Below are positions 1-7,700 of a DNA stretch of 64,000 nucleotides, in pieces. The notes beneath the pieces are model-generated. The model did no database searches, was not told where the DNA came from, and saw only the letters and a program-made list of their open reading frames with translations. The stretch's first letter is position 1. Each line of letters starts with the position of its first letter. The DNA is from CAVUAT01 sp963739545 (lineage in GTDB: Bacteria > Actinomycetota > Thermoleophilia > Solirubrobacterales > 70-9): positions 992,001 through 1,056,000 of the forward strand of contig CAVUAT010000014.1 of NCBI GenBank assembly GCA_963739545.1. The letters run 5' to 3'. Position numbers and translations under genes: made by a program.

Positions 1-1203
1 CACCGGGCCGAAGATCTCCTCCTTCATGATCCGCATCTCGTGCGTGACACCGGTGAGGACGGTCGGGGCGATGAAGCGCCCGTTCAGGCCCTTGACCTTG
101 GTCGTGCCCCCGGTCAGCTTCTTGGCGCCGGACTTGACGGCGTCGGCTACCAGCTCCTCGACGATGTCGGCCTGGTCGGCCGACGTCATCGGGCCGATCT
201 CGGTCTGCCAGTCGCTCGGGTCGCCGACCGTGAGCCGCTCGGTCTCGCGCACGACGCCGTCGATGTACTCCTTGGCGACCGACTTGTGCACGTAGACGCG
301 CTCGATCCCCGTGCAGGTCTGCCCGCCGTTGGCGAAGCCTCCCCAGACGGTTCCCGAGATCGCGTTTGCGAGGTCGGCATCCGCGCAGATGATCGCCGGG
401 TCCTTGCCGCCGAGCTCGAGGACCGAGCCCTTCATCCGCTTCGCGCACTCGACGCCGACCTTGTAGCCCACCTCGACGGAACCGGTGAAGAAGATCTTCT
501 TGGCGCTCGACTTGACCAGAGCGTCGCCGATGCGCCCGCCGCCGTGAACGGTCCGGACGAGGCCCTCGGGGAACCCGGCCTTGTCGAAGATGGACTGGAT
601 CCGCTCGCCGATCAGCGGCGTCAGGCTGGCAGGCTTCAGCACGACCCCGTTGCCGCACATGAGCGCGATCGCCACCTCGCTGAAGGGGATCGTCCACGGG
701 TAGTTCCATGGGCCGATCACGCCGACGACGCCGAGCGGCTCGTAGAGGAACTTCGAGCGCTTGGTCTTCAGGAAGGCCTGGGGCATCGGGACGCGCTCGT
801 CCGAGAGGATGTCGGGGCCCTCCTCGGCGATCCACTTGCACGCGTCGACCGTCGGGAGCAGCTCCATCGTGTAGGCCTCTACCCGGGGCTTTCCCTGCTC
901 GCCGGTGATCAGGGCGGCGACGTCGTCGAGCTCGTCGAGCAGGACGTCGCCTGCGCGGCGCATGTAGCGCGCGCGGTCGGCGAGCGACAGCTGCGCCCAG
1001 AACGGCTGGACCTCCGCGACCTCGTCGACGATCCCCTGGACCTTGCCGGGCCCGATCGTCTCGACGGTGCCGACGAGCTCGCCCGTCGCCGGGTTGAACG
1101 ACTCGAGCGCGTTGACTGAGCCCTTTCCCTTCTTGGCCGAGCCCTTGCTCGCCTTACCGTTCGAGCTTGAGCGTGTGGTCTTGCGGGTCGAGCTCGCGGC
1201 CAT
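1..1203 (-). CDS. Aldehyde dehydrogenase family protein (3' end outside window)
   Basis: NAD(P)-dependent oxidation of an aldehyde to the acid. 401 codons are visible, and the reading frame runs off the left edge at EEIFGPV, a conserved ALDH stretch about 100 residues before the usual end. The cofactor-site glutamate lies in LELGGKDPA and the catalytic cysteine in GGQTCTG. The start is the ATG at 1203, with GGAAGGA about 10 nt upstream. Residues 2-30 are an unusual Ser/Lys/Thr-rich basic tail before the ALDH fold begins near NALESFNPATGE. The substrate cannot be told from the sequence; succinate-semialdehyde-type enzymes look similar. Family call is secure. Confidence 0.93.
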   Translation of the reverse strand, partial: MAASSTRKTTRSSSNGKASKGSAKKGKGSVNALESFNPATGELVGTVETIGPGKVQGIVDEVAEVQPFWAQLSLADRARYMRRAGDVLLDELDDVAALITGEQGKPRVEAYTMELLPTVDACKWIAEEGPDILSDERVPMPQAFLKTKRSKFLYEPLGVVGVIGPWNYPWTIPFSEVAIALMCGNGVVLKPASLTPLIGERIQSIFDKAGFPEGLVRTVHGGGRIGDALVKSSAKKIFFTGSVEVGYKVGVECAKRMKGSVLELGGKDPAIICADADLANAISGTVWGGFANGGQTCTGIERVYVHKSVAKEYIDGVVRETERLTVGDPSDWQTEIGPMTSADQADIVEELVADAVKSGAKKLTGGTTKVKGLNGRFIAPTVLTGVTHEMRIMKEEIFGPV

Positions 1204-1301
1204 GTCGTCAGGTCCTTCCGTCGCAGTCGGGTTAGGTGGTTCGGGAGGTGTAAGTCGCTGCGTCGATTCTACGTCGCACCTCCAGCTCGAGATGCCCGCC
1301 A

Positions 1302-1339
1302 CAAAGAAACGAGGCCGCCGCCCCGCCGGCGGCGACCTC
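1302..1339 (-). terminator. Rho-independent terminator of the RNA downstream of rarA
   Basis: On the minus strand a GC hairpin (GAGG/CCTC plus GCCGCC/GGCGGC arms around a short loop, 1311-1339) is followed directly by GTTTCTTTGT. This fits an intrinsic terminator for a short transcript starting just after rarA. The hairpin could also form part of the closing stem of the proposed 6S RNA. Confidence 0.7.
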
Positions 1340-1512
1340 GTGAACCCTGCGCTTCTTAGGTGGGGACCGAAAGCAATCCCCTTGCTTCCGGCCCCCGGTG
1401 TCCACTCCCCGGCTACTTACGCGCCGGCTCCGGCGAACCTTCGCGTCCGGAGCGTCAGACGACCCGTAAAACAGGCGCTCGTGCGGAAAGTTGCGCAACC
1501 GCGCGCGCACGG
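1308..1512 (-). ncRNA. ssrS: Probable 6S RNA
   Basis: This 326-base gap between the partial ALDH gene and rarA has no convincing protein gene. The minus strand could form an extended, interrupted hairpin about 190-200 nt long: GCTCCGG (about 1458) pairs with CCGGAGC to form the apical part. The 3' part contains CCCACCT, about 10 nt, then AGGGTTCA (1340-1370), matching the CACCTTGA/GGGTTCA signature on the 3' side of E. coli 6S. A terminator-like hairpin with a T-rich tail follows. Known from other bacteria: 6S genes often lie next to rarA, as here, on the same strand. 6S RNA mimics an open promoter and sequesters housekeeping RNA polymerase. Ends are approximate. A different structured RNA cannot be excluded. 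Confidence 0.62.
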
Positions 1513-1529
1513 CTCCGCTTAACGTCGAA

Positions 1530-2912
1530 TCAATCCTGGGAGGAGCCGAGGCGCTTGCGCAGCCAGTCGAGGCGCTTTCGCAGCTCGGCCTCGAAGCCTC
1601 GCGGGCTCGGCTCGTAGAAGCGCTCGTCGCGCAGTGCCTCGGGGGCGAGCGCCTGGTCGCTGACCGCGTCCGGCTCGTCGTGGGGGTATCGGTAGCCGGT
1701 GCCGCGGCCGAGCTGCTTCGCGCCCGGGTAGTGCGCGTCCTGGAGATAGGGGGGAGGCTCCGCCGCGCCGTGCTCGCGCACGTGGGCCATCGCGCGCCCG
1801 ATCGCGGTGGTCGACGCGTTCGACTTGGGCGCCAGCGCCAGGTAGGCCGCTGCCTGCGAGAGGTTCAGCGCGCACTCGGGCAGGCCGACGCGGTCGACGG
1901 CCTGGGCCACTGCGTTGGCGACGACGAGGGCCTGGGGGTCGGCGTTGCCGATGTCCTCCGACGCGAAGATGACCATGCGCCTCGCGATGAAGCGCGCATC
2001 CTCGCCGCCCTCGAGCATCACCGCGAGGTAGTAGATCGAGGCGTCGACGTCGGAGCCGCGGGTCGCCTTGATCCAGGCCGAGATGTAGTCGTAGTGGCGG
2101 TCGCCGTCGCGGTCATACAGAAGGGCCTTACGCTGCAGGGCGTCCTCGACGGCCTCGACCCCGATTTCCCTAGTCGAGTCGGCCCCGCCCGACGCGGCGG
2201 TCGTCTCCGCCGCGCGCTCGAGCGCCGCGAGCGCGACCCGCGCGTCGCCGCCGGCGCGCGCCGCGAGCATCTCGATCGCCTCGTCCGTGACGGTTGGAGG
2301 GTCGGCGAGGCCTCGGTCGGGATCCGAGAGGGCGCGCCGCAGCAGGGCCTCGATGTCGGCGGCCTCGAGCGGGCGGAACTCGTAGACCTGCGCGCGGGAG
2401 AGCAGCGCCGAGTTGACCTCGAAGTACGGGTTCTCGGTGGTGGCGCCGATCAGGGTCACCAGGCCGTCCTCGACCGCGGGCAGAAGGGCGTCCTGCTGGG
2501 CTTTGTTGAAGCGATGGATCTCGTCGAGGAAGAAGATCGTCGGGCGGCCCGCGGCGCGGCGCTCTCTCGCCCGCTCGATCACCTCGCGAACCTGCGGCCG
2601 GCCGGCATTGACCGCCGAGAGCTCCTCGAAGGCGCCCTCGGCTCGGGCGGCGATGATCCGCGCCAGAGTCGTCTTGCCGGTCCCGGGCGGCCCGTAGAAA
2701 ACCGCGCTGTGGGGCTGGCCGGACTCGATCGCGACCCGCAGCGCAGCGCCGGGGGCGAGCAGCTCGCCCTGGCCGACGAAGTCGTCGATGTCGCGCGGGC
2801 GCATCCGGCTCGCGAGGGGGGCGCTGGGATCGATCGATTGCCCGGCGCCGGTGCCGGCCTCGCCCGTCATACCGGGCCCGGCTGCGCCGGGCTGGAAGAG
2901 CTGGTCGCTCAT
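1530..2912 (-). CDS. rarA: Replication-associated recombination protein RarA/MgsA (AAA+ ATPase)
   Basis: Clamp-loader-like AAA+ ATPase that acts at stalled replication forks. 460 residues, normal for the family. Walker A GPPGTGKT lies at residues 74-81, Walker B FFLDE at 127-131, an SR arginine finger near 172, and the C-terminal RarA tetramerisation domain covers about 260-450. The first 35 residues are a variable Gly/Ala/Pro-rich tail. The ATG at 2912 follows CATACT by 7 nt, so the transcript may be leaderless. It diverges from the M20 gene across a 43-bp gap. The proposed 6S RNA lies directly downstream. Confidence 0.96.
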   Translation of the reverse strand: MSDQLFQPGAAGPGMTGEAGTGAGQSIDPSAPLASRMRPRDIDDFVGQGELLAPGAALRVAIESGQPHSAVFYGPPGTGKTTLARIIAARAEGAFEELSAVNAGRPQVREVIERARERRAAGRPTIFFLDEIHRFNKAQQDALLPAVEDGLVTLIGATTENPYFEVNSALLSRAQVYEFRPLEAADIEALLRRALSDPDRGLADPPTVTDEAIEMLAARAGGDARVALAALERAAETTAASGGADSTREIGVEAVEDALQRKALLYDRDGDRHYDYISAWIKATRGSDVDASIYYLAVMLEGGEDARFIARRMVIFASEDIGNADPQALVVANAVAQAVDRVGLPECALNLSQAAAYLALAPKSNASTTAIGRAMAHVREHGAAEPPPYLQDAHYPGAKQLGRGTGYRYPHDEPDAVSDQALAPEALRDERFYEPSPRGFEAELRKRLDWLRKRLGSSQD

Positions 2913-2955
2913 GGCCTCCAGTATGAGGGCGGGCGGGGTCTAAGCTCCGCGCATA

Positions 2956-4299
2956 GTGGAGGGATCAGCAGCCACCGCGCAGAGCGGCGAGCGCCTCGAG
3001 GGGGCTGCGGTCGAGTTGCTGCGCTCGCTGATCCGAGAGGACACGGTCAACCCGCCCGGGAACGAGCGCGCCTTGCAGGAGCGGCTGATGGCGATGCTCA
3101 CCGATGCGGGGTTCGACTGCGAGCTGCTCGCCGCCGAGCCCGAGCGCCCGAACCTGGTCGCCCGCCTGAGGGGATCGGCCGACGGCCCGACCCTCGCCTA
3201 CCTCGGCCACGTCGACACGGTTCGCGCCGATGCGGCCGAGTGGACCCGCGACCCCTGGGGCGGGGACCTCGTCGACGGCTGGGTCTGGGGCCGCGGCGCC
3301 CTCGACATGAAGGGCCAGGTCGCCTCGGAGCTCGCGGCGGCGCTCGAGCTGGGGCGAAGCGGCTGGCGCCCAGCGGCGGGCGAGCTGCTGCTGGTCATCA
3401 CCGCCGACGAGGAGGCCGGCGGCGACCTCGGCGCCCGCTGGCTGTGCGAGGAGCACCCCAACAAGGTCCGCTGCGACTTCGTCGTCAACGAGGGCGGCGG
3501 ATCGCGCATCGACGGGCCGGACGGCAGGCGCCTCTACACACTCAGTGTCGGCGAGAAGGGGATCTTCCGCGCCCAGCTTCGGGTCAGCGGTCGGGCGGGC
3601 CACGCCTCGCTGCCGAAGATCGGCGACAACGCGCTGCTGAAGCTTGCGCCACTGATCGCGCGCCTCGCCGACCAGCCGGAGCCCCAGCCCCACCTGGAGC
3701 CGATGGCGTTCCTGTCCGTCTACTACGGCGAGAGCTTCGAGGGGGCCGACGGGATGACCGCCGGCCTCGAGCGCCTTCGCGCCGACGAGCCGCTGCTCGC
3801 CTCCTACCTGGTGGAGCCGATGCTCGGCATCACGCTGAGCCCGACCAAGGCCCAGGCCGGCGAAAAGGCGAACGTGATCCCCTCGGCCGGCCAGGCGCTG
3901 ATCGACACCCGAGTGCCGCCCGGACTCGGGGCCGATGACGCTCGCGCGGCGATCGAATCGCTGCTCGGCGAGGGCGACTACGACCTCGAGTTCAGCGAGG
4001 CTGTGGTCGGCAACCGCTCCGAGTTCGAGACGCCGCTGACCGCGTCGATCCGCGGGTGGCTGGCGCAGGCCGACCCCGGCGCCGAGCTTGCGCCGATCGT
4101 GATGCCGGGCTTCAGCGACAGCCACTGGTTCCGCGAGGCCTTCCCCGAGGCCGTGGTCTACGGCTTCTGCCCGCACCGCGAGATCCGGCTGCTCGAGGCT
4201 GCGCCGCTGATCCACGGCGCCGACGAGCGCGTCCCTGCAGCCGACGTGGGCTTCGCCGCGAGCTTCTTCTTCGAGCTCGCCCGTAAGGTTCTCGTATGA
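2956..4299 (+). CDS. M20 family metallopeptidase (ArgE/DapE/ACY1 type)
   Basis: Zinc-dependent amidohydrolase acting on small peptides or N-acyl amino acids. 447 residues. Metal and catalytic residues are visible in LGHVD (H85, D87), GALDMKG (D117), DEEAGG (E152/E153) and the C-terminal SDSHWFRE...GFCPH. The lid domain lies between about 190 and 320. The GTG start at 2956 has TAAGCT at 2941-2946 and no ribosome-binding site. The stop TGA overlaps the ATG of a 15-codon leader ORF (ATGA at 4296-4299) placed before yqhQ. Substrate unknown. Confidence 0.92.
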   Translation: MEGSAATAQSGERLEGAAVELLRSLIREDTVNPPGNERALQERLMAMLTDAGFDCELLAAEPERPNLVARLRGSADGPTLAYLGHVDTVRADAAEWTRDPWGGDLVDGWVWGRGALDMKGQVASELAAALELGRSGWRPAAGELLLVITADEEAGGDLGARWLCEEHPNKVRCDFVVNEGGGSRIDGPDGRRLYTLSVGEKGIFRAQLRVSGRAGHASLPKIGDNALLKLAPLIARLADQPEPQPHLEPMAFLSVYYGESFEGADGMTAGLERLRADEPLLASYLVEPMLGITLSPTKAQAGEKANVIPSAGQALIDTRVPPGLGADDARAAIESLLGEGDYDLEFSEAVVGNRSEFETPLTASIRGWLAQADPGAELAPIVMPGFSDSHWFREAFPEAVVYGFCPHREIRLLEAAPLIHGADERVPAADVGFAASFFFELARKVLV

Positions 4300-4352
4300 G
4301 ACCCCACCGGGGTCCTCATCAAAAAGCCAATGACCCTCACTGAGATATCGAT
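4296..4352 (+). promoter_or_regulatory. RPHRG leader element, copy A, upstream of yqhQ
   Basis: A short ORF at 4296-4343 encodes MRPHRGPHQKANDPH. Its ATG overlaps the M20 stop codon and its stop lies 9 nt before the yqhQ ATG. The first 24 nt form a hairpin: ATGAGACCCC pairs with GGGGTcCTCAT around an ACC loop. A second reading frame starts at ATG 4330 (MTLTEISI) and stops on the yqhQ start (ATATGAG). The first 26 bases are identical to copy B before the ASCH gene, with the same spacing, and related to copy C before rmlA. Function is inferred only. Confidence 0.6.
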
Positions 4353-5255
4353 ATGAGCTCTACGAATGGACAGGGCGCCAACGGCGCCGGCGCCGCCGCA
4401 AACGAGGAAGTCGAGGGCGAGCCGGCACCCCGTCTTCGGCTCGGCGGCATGGCGCTTCGCAACGGCCTTCTGATCCACGGGCCGACGAGCTGGGCGGCCG
4501 CCGCGCGCGCGTCGAGCGGCGAGATCGAGGTCGCCTCGGGCACGAAGCCCGTGCTCGCCCCGAAGCTGACCGCGAAGGTGCCGTTTCTGCGGGGCCCGCT
4601 CCGCCTCGCGGAGGCGTTCATCGTGATCCCGATCGTCCGTACCAAGCTCCGCTCCGCCCGCCTTCCCTTCGAGGACCCGCGTGTGCTCGGCGCGATGTTC
4701 GCTGCCTCCGCGGGCAGCAGGGCGATCCGAAACGGCGGCACCGGCACCTCGCGCGAGCTCGCACAGGCCCTGCTCGGACTAGCCCCGGCGATGGTCGCCC
4801 TCGGCAACAGGGACCTCGCGGCCTACCACGGCGCCGAGCACAAGGCGATCGGGGCGTACGAGGCGGGCTCCGATGACGCCGCATCGGCGACCAAGGAGCA
4901 CGAGCGCTGCGGGTCGAACCTCGTCGCCCCGATGCTGGTCATGTCCGCCGCCGGCCAGCTGATCGTGGACCGCCTGATCGACGATCCGGGGCCGCTCGCG
5001 CGCAGCGCCGTAGGCCTCGCCAGCGTCTCGCTCGCGGTGGAGCTGTTCGCGTGGAGCGATCGCAACCCCGAGGCGATCGCCGCCCGCGCCTTCCACCGCC
5101 CGGGCCACGAGATCCAGCGCATGATCGCGACGAAGGAGCCGAGCCCCGAGCAGCTCGACGTGGGGGTCGCCGCCCTGCGGGAGATCTTGCGCGTCGAGGC
5201 CGAAGCCGCGGCCGACGGCGCCGAGCCGCACCAGCAGGCAACTCCGACCGCCTGA
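4353..5255 (+). CDS. yqhQ: DUF1385 family membrane protein (YqhQ-like)
   Basis: 300 residues. The family hallmarks are YHGAEHKAIGAYE near 158 and EHERCGSNLVAPML near 188; their His, Glu and Cys residues suggest a metal site. Hydrophobic stretches around 130-155, 190-215 and 220-245 fit membrane segments. Function is unknown; relatives are annotated only as putative metal-dependent enzymes. The N-terminal 30 residues are Gly/Ala-rich and the C-terminal tail is charged. The ATG at 4353 has no clear Shine-Dalgarno sequence and is preceded by leader element A, which may govern its translation. Confidence 0.88.
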   Translation: MSSTNGQGANGAGAAANEEVEGEPAPRLRLGGMALRNGLLIHGPTSWAAAARASSGEIEVASGTKPVLAPKLTAKVPFLRGPLRLAEAFIVIPIVRTKLRSARLPFEDPRVLGAMFAASAGSRAIRNGGTGTSRELAQALLGLAPAMVALGNRDLAAYHGAEHKAIGAYEAGSDDAASATKEHERCGSNLVAPMLVMSAAGQLIVDRLIDDPGPLARSAVGLASVSLAVELFAWSDRNPEAIAARAFHRPGHEIQRMIATKEPSPEQLDVGVAALREILRVEAEAAADGAEPHQQATPTA

Positions 5256-5289
5256 TCGATGTGCCGGACGCGGCATTAGACTGCGGCCC

Positions 5290-5700
5290 GTGCTCGACCG
5301 AATCGACCACGTAGGCGTCGCCACCGAGGACCTCGAGGGCGCGATCGCTCTCTACGAGGGCTCGCTGGGCATGGCCGTCGCCCACCGCGAAACGGTGGAG
5401 TCCCAGGGCGTGGAGGCGGTCCTGCTGGACGTCGGCGAGGGGCACGTCGAGCTGCTGCTCCCGCTCGGCCCTGATACCCCGGTCGGCAAGTACCTGGCGA
5501 AGAAGGGCCCCGGCCTGCACCACGTCGCCTACGCCGTCTCGGACATCGATGAGACGCTGGGCGAATTGAAGAAGGCCGGCGTCGAGCTGATCGACTCCGA
5601 GCCGCGCCAGGGCATCCGCGACTCGCGCGTCGCCTTCCTGCACCCGAAGGCCACCGGCGGGGTGCTGACCGAGATCGTCGAGCCGGCGAAGGCCCATTGA
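5290..5700 (+). CDS. mce: Methylmalonyl-CoA epimerase (VOC family)
   Basis: Interconverts (2R)- and (2S)-methylmalonyl-CoA in propionyl-CoA metabolism. 136 residues, the usual length. Metal-binding and family motifs are RIDHVGVAT (His7), GLHHVAYAV (paired His) and LTEIVEP (Glu), in two glyoxalase-like modules. The GTG start has TAGACT 7 nt upstream (5277-5282), so the mRNA is probably leaderless. No methylmalonyl-CoA mutase gene is nearby. Confidence 0.92.
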   Translation: MLDRIDHVGVATEDLEGAIALYEGSLGMAVAHRETVESQGVEAVLLDVGEGHVELLLPLGPDTPVGKYLAKKGPGLHHVAYAVSDIDETLGELKKAGVELIDSEPRQGIRDSRVAFLHPKATGGVLTEIVEPAKAH

Positions 5701-5734
5701 TGGGCCGTAGCCACAGGTATGGAGAAGGCCACTG

Positions 5735-5953
5735 ATGGAGGGCGCGGAGCGGGTCTCGATCGGCTTCTCGGGCGGCGGGGTCGTCGAGGTGAAGATCACC
5801 GCAGCGAAGCTCAAGGACCTGCGCAAGGCGCTCGACAAGGCGAATGGCTTCATCGACCTCGAGACCGAGGACGGCGTCGTCTCGATCAACCTCTCCGAGG
5901 TGATCTTCCTGCGTGCCAGCGCCGCGCATCAGAGCATCGGCTTCGGCGGCTGA
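5735..5953 (+). CDS. Small protein of unknown function, 72 residues
   Basis: Not recognised. The ATG at 5735 is preceded by GGAGAAGG (5720-5727), a fair Shine-Dalgarno sequence, 34 bases after mce. The sequence alternates short beta-like stretches (RVSIGFSG, VVEVKIT, VVSINLSEVIFLRA) with one charged helix (AAKLKDLRKALDKANG), suggesting a compact alpha/beta fold. No signal peptide or cysteines. Position and spacing suggest an operon with mce and the following methyltransferase. Confidence 0.7.
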   Translation: MEGAERVSIGFSGGGVVEVKITAAKLKDLRKALDKANGFIDLETEDGVVSINLSEVIFLRASAAHQSIGFGG

Positions 5954-5966
5954 CCGAAGCCTGGCG

Positions 5967-6599
5967 ATGAGGGGCCCGAAAGCACTGTTCCTCGCCCTCG
6001 CCCTGGCGGTCGCGGGCGCCGCCCTGTGGTGGAGGCGCAACCCCTCGGCCTGCCCGTACAACCAGCGCTTCTGGGTCCAGGCGCCGCACCCGTTCATCAC
6101 CCGCGAGCGCCTCGCCGAGATGCTCACGGTCTCACCTGGCGAGCGGATACTCGAGGTCGGCCCCGGGACCGGGTACTACACGCTCGACGTCGCGGAGTGG
6201 ACCGGCGAGGAGGGAAGCGTCGAGATCCTCGACGTCCAGCGCGAGATGCTCGACCACACGATGCGCCGCGCGGCCGAGGTCGGCCTCGGCAACGTGCACC
6301 CGACGCAGTCCGACGCCACCGGGATGCCCTACGACGACGCGAGCTTCGACGCCGCCTACCTCGTCACCGTGCTCGGCGAGGTCCCCGACCAGGCGGCGGC
6401 GCTGCGCGAGCTTGCACGCGTGCTCCGGCCCGGCGGCCGGCTTGTGGTGGGCGAGCTGCTCGGCGACCCGCACTACGTCGGTCTCAACTCGATGCGGCTG
6501 CGCGCGGCCGCCGCGGGGCTCGAGTACGAGCGCATGGTCGGCAACCGCCTCGGCTTCTTCGCGCGCTTCGCGAAGCCCGCAGCCGACGATTCGGCCTAG
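5967..6599 (+). CDS. Membrane-anchored class I SAM-dependent methyltransferase
   Basis: 210 residues from the ATG at 5967. The N-terminus (about 6-21) is a single hydrophobic segment, so the enzyme is probably tethered to the membrane. SAM-binding motif I is ILEVGPGTGYYT near 68-79, followed by an acidic VEILD and the Methyltransf_11-type core VLRPGGRLVVGE near 155. Acceptor unknown. An in-frame ATG exists upstream at 5913 but lies inside the preceding gene. The stop overlaps the convergent gene's stop by 3 bases. Confidence 0.87.
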   Translation: MRGPKALFLALALAVAGAALWWRRNPSACPYNQRFWVQAPHPFITRERLAEMLTVSPGERILEVGPGTGYYTLDVAEWTGEEGSVEILDVQREMLDHTMRRAAEVGLGNVHPTQSDATGMPYDDASFDAAYLVTVLGEVPDQAAALRELARVLRPGGRLVVGELLGDPHYVGLNSMRLRAAAAGLEYERMVGNRLGFFARFAKPAADDSA

Positions 6600-7579
6600 G
6601 CGGCCAGCGCCCTCCAGAGCTCGCCCTCGGCGTCGCGCACCCGCGCGGCCTCGGCCCCCAGCTTCTTCCAGTGCTTCGCATCGGGCTGATCGCGTTCGCT
6701 CGCTTGGTGCGCGGTGTCCGCGAGGCTGGTCCAAAGGCGCGCGGCCTCGGCGCACTGCGGCGCCTGCTCGTAGCCGGCCTCCTCAAGGAAGCGGGAGTAC
6801 ATGGCCCGGAAGTTGCCGCCGCCGGTGCCGCGGCGCTCGATCACCTGGAAGAGGAACCGGGCGCACCACTGCCAGTCCTCGGCGGCTTCGGGCCACGAGG
6901 CGACCTCGTCCGCGAAGCGCTCAAGCGCCGGCATCCCCTGGTAGTCCCCAAGCGAGGGCTCGAGCATCTCTCGCGCCGCGCGCGCGACCGCGGCCGGGAC
7001 GGCCTCGCGCAGGCGGGCGGCGTCGAGCTCGGATCCCTGCGGCAGGTCGACGACGTGGCCCTCGAGCTGGAAGATCGGCTGCTTGGAGTGCCTTGCCTTG
7101 GCCAGGTTGGGGAGGGCGGTCGTCTGCAGTTCCTCGAAGCCGGTGTCCGAGAGCAGGGCGTCGGAGTCGTCGTAGCCGGCGAGCACCACGGCATGGCCCG
7201 GGAAGTGGGCGGAGTTGCCGTAGTGATCGAGGTAGTAGAGGTCGGTCAGCAGCAGAGCCGGGCGCCCGGCGTCGACGAGCTCGCGCGCCATCTTCCAGGA
7301 ACGCTCGGGGTCGGGCTCGGTCCGCAGGCGAAGCGGCGTCCCGGTCAGCTCGAGGAAGTTCTCCTCCAGCCGGGCGGCGCGGCCGTTGGTGAACCGAGAA
7401 GGCGACTGGCCGTCGATCGCGACGTAGAAGAAGCTTGCGCCCGCGCCCAGCCCGAAGGCCATCTCCTCGGTGACGTCCGCCCCGTGGAAGGCCAGCAGAT
7501 TGCGAAGGGCCGTCGAGCCGCAGTGGTTGCCGGGTTGGTGCGTGTAGCCGGGGACCATCACCCGCTGGCCGGCGGTCAT
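6596..7579 (-). CDS. BtrH N-terminal domain / DUF4872-type protein
   Basis: 327 residues. HQPGNHCGSTALRNLLAFHG at the N-terminus and FPGHAVVLAGYDDSDALLSDT near 150 give a Cys/His pair typical of the BtrH_N papain-like fold; the C-terminal half resembles DUF4872. Known for the family: BtrH transfers the acyl chain from a carrier protein in butirosin synthesis, but most relatives are uncharacterised. The start at ATG 7579 overlaps the stop of a 34-codon ORF (ATGA), suggesting translational coupling. No antibiotic or peptide biosynthesis genes are visible nearby. Confidence 0.8.
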   Translation of the reverse strand: MTAGQRVMVPGYTHQPGNHCGSTALRNLLAFHGADVTEEMAFGLGAGASFFYVAIDGQSPSRFTNGRAARLEENFLELTGTPLRLRTEPDPERSWKMARELVDAGRPALLLTDLYYLDHYGNSAHFPGHAVVLAGYDDSDALLSDTGFEELQTTALPNLAKARHSKQPIFQLEGHVVDLPQGSELDAARLREAVPAAVARAAREMLEPSLGDYQGMPALERFADEVASWPEAAEDWQWCARFLFQVIERRGTGGGNFRAMYSRFLEEAGYEQAPQCAEAARLWTSLADTAHQASERDQPDAKHWKKLGAEAARVRDAEGELWRALAA

Positions 7580-7680
7580 GTGACGACCCTGGCCCACAGC
7601 TTGAGATAGGCGGCGCGCTCGCGGAAGTTCTCGCGCATCTCGGCAGTCAGCTCTCCGTTGCCCGGGGTCACCGCGGGCAT
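7576..7680 (-). CDS. Candidate 34-residue protein coupled to the BtrH_N gene
   Basis: An ORF of 34 codons from ATG 7680 whose TGA overlaps the ATG of the next gene. The second half, from ELTAEMRENFRERAAYLKLW onward, would form an amphipathic helix. CAGGAT lies 7 nt before its ATG, matching the leaderless promoter pattern of neighbouring genes. It could be a genuine small partner, a substrate peptide, or a leader for coupling. No known family recognised. Confidence 0.5.
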   Translation of the reverse strand: MPAVTPGNGELTAEMRENFRERAAYLKLWARVVT

Positions 7681-7700
7681 TCTGCCTATCCTGCGCCGCC

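Noticed and set aside
1308..1512. SRP RNA, tmRNA or RNase P RNA instead of 6S
   Set aside because: Lacks the SRP GGAA tetraloop context, the tmRNA Ala-acceptor end and the RNase P conserved cores; the CCCACCT/AGGGTTCA signature and rarA neighbour favour 6S.
1491..3938. 815-codon open frame on the plus strand across rarA and the M20 gene
   Set aside because: A shadow frame of high-GC DNA: Arg/Gly/Ala-rich, antisense to rarA, which has all its motifs. Many similar long frames (for example 2965-4215 minus, 16957-18540 minus, 55198-58347 plus) were dropped for the same reason.
4296..4320. Leader A hairpin as terminator of the M20 gene
   Set aside because: No T-run follows it, and the same element stands at the same distance upstream of two other genes, where a terminator makes little sense.
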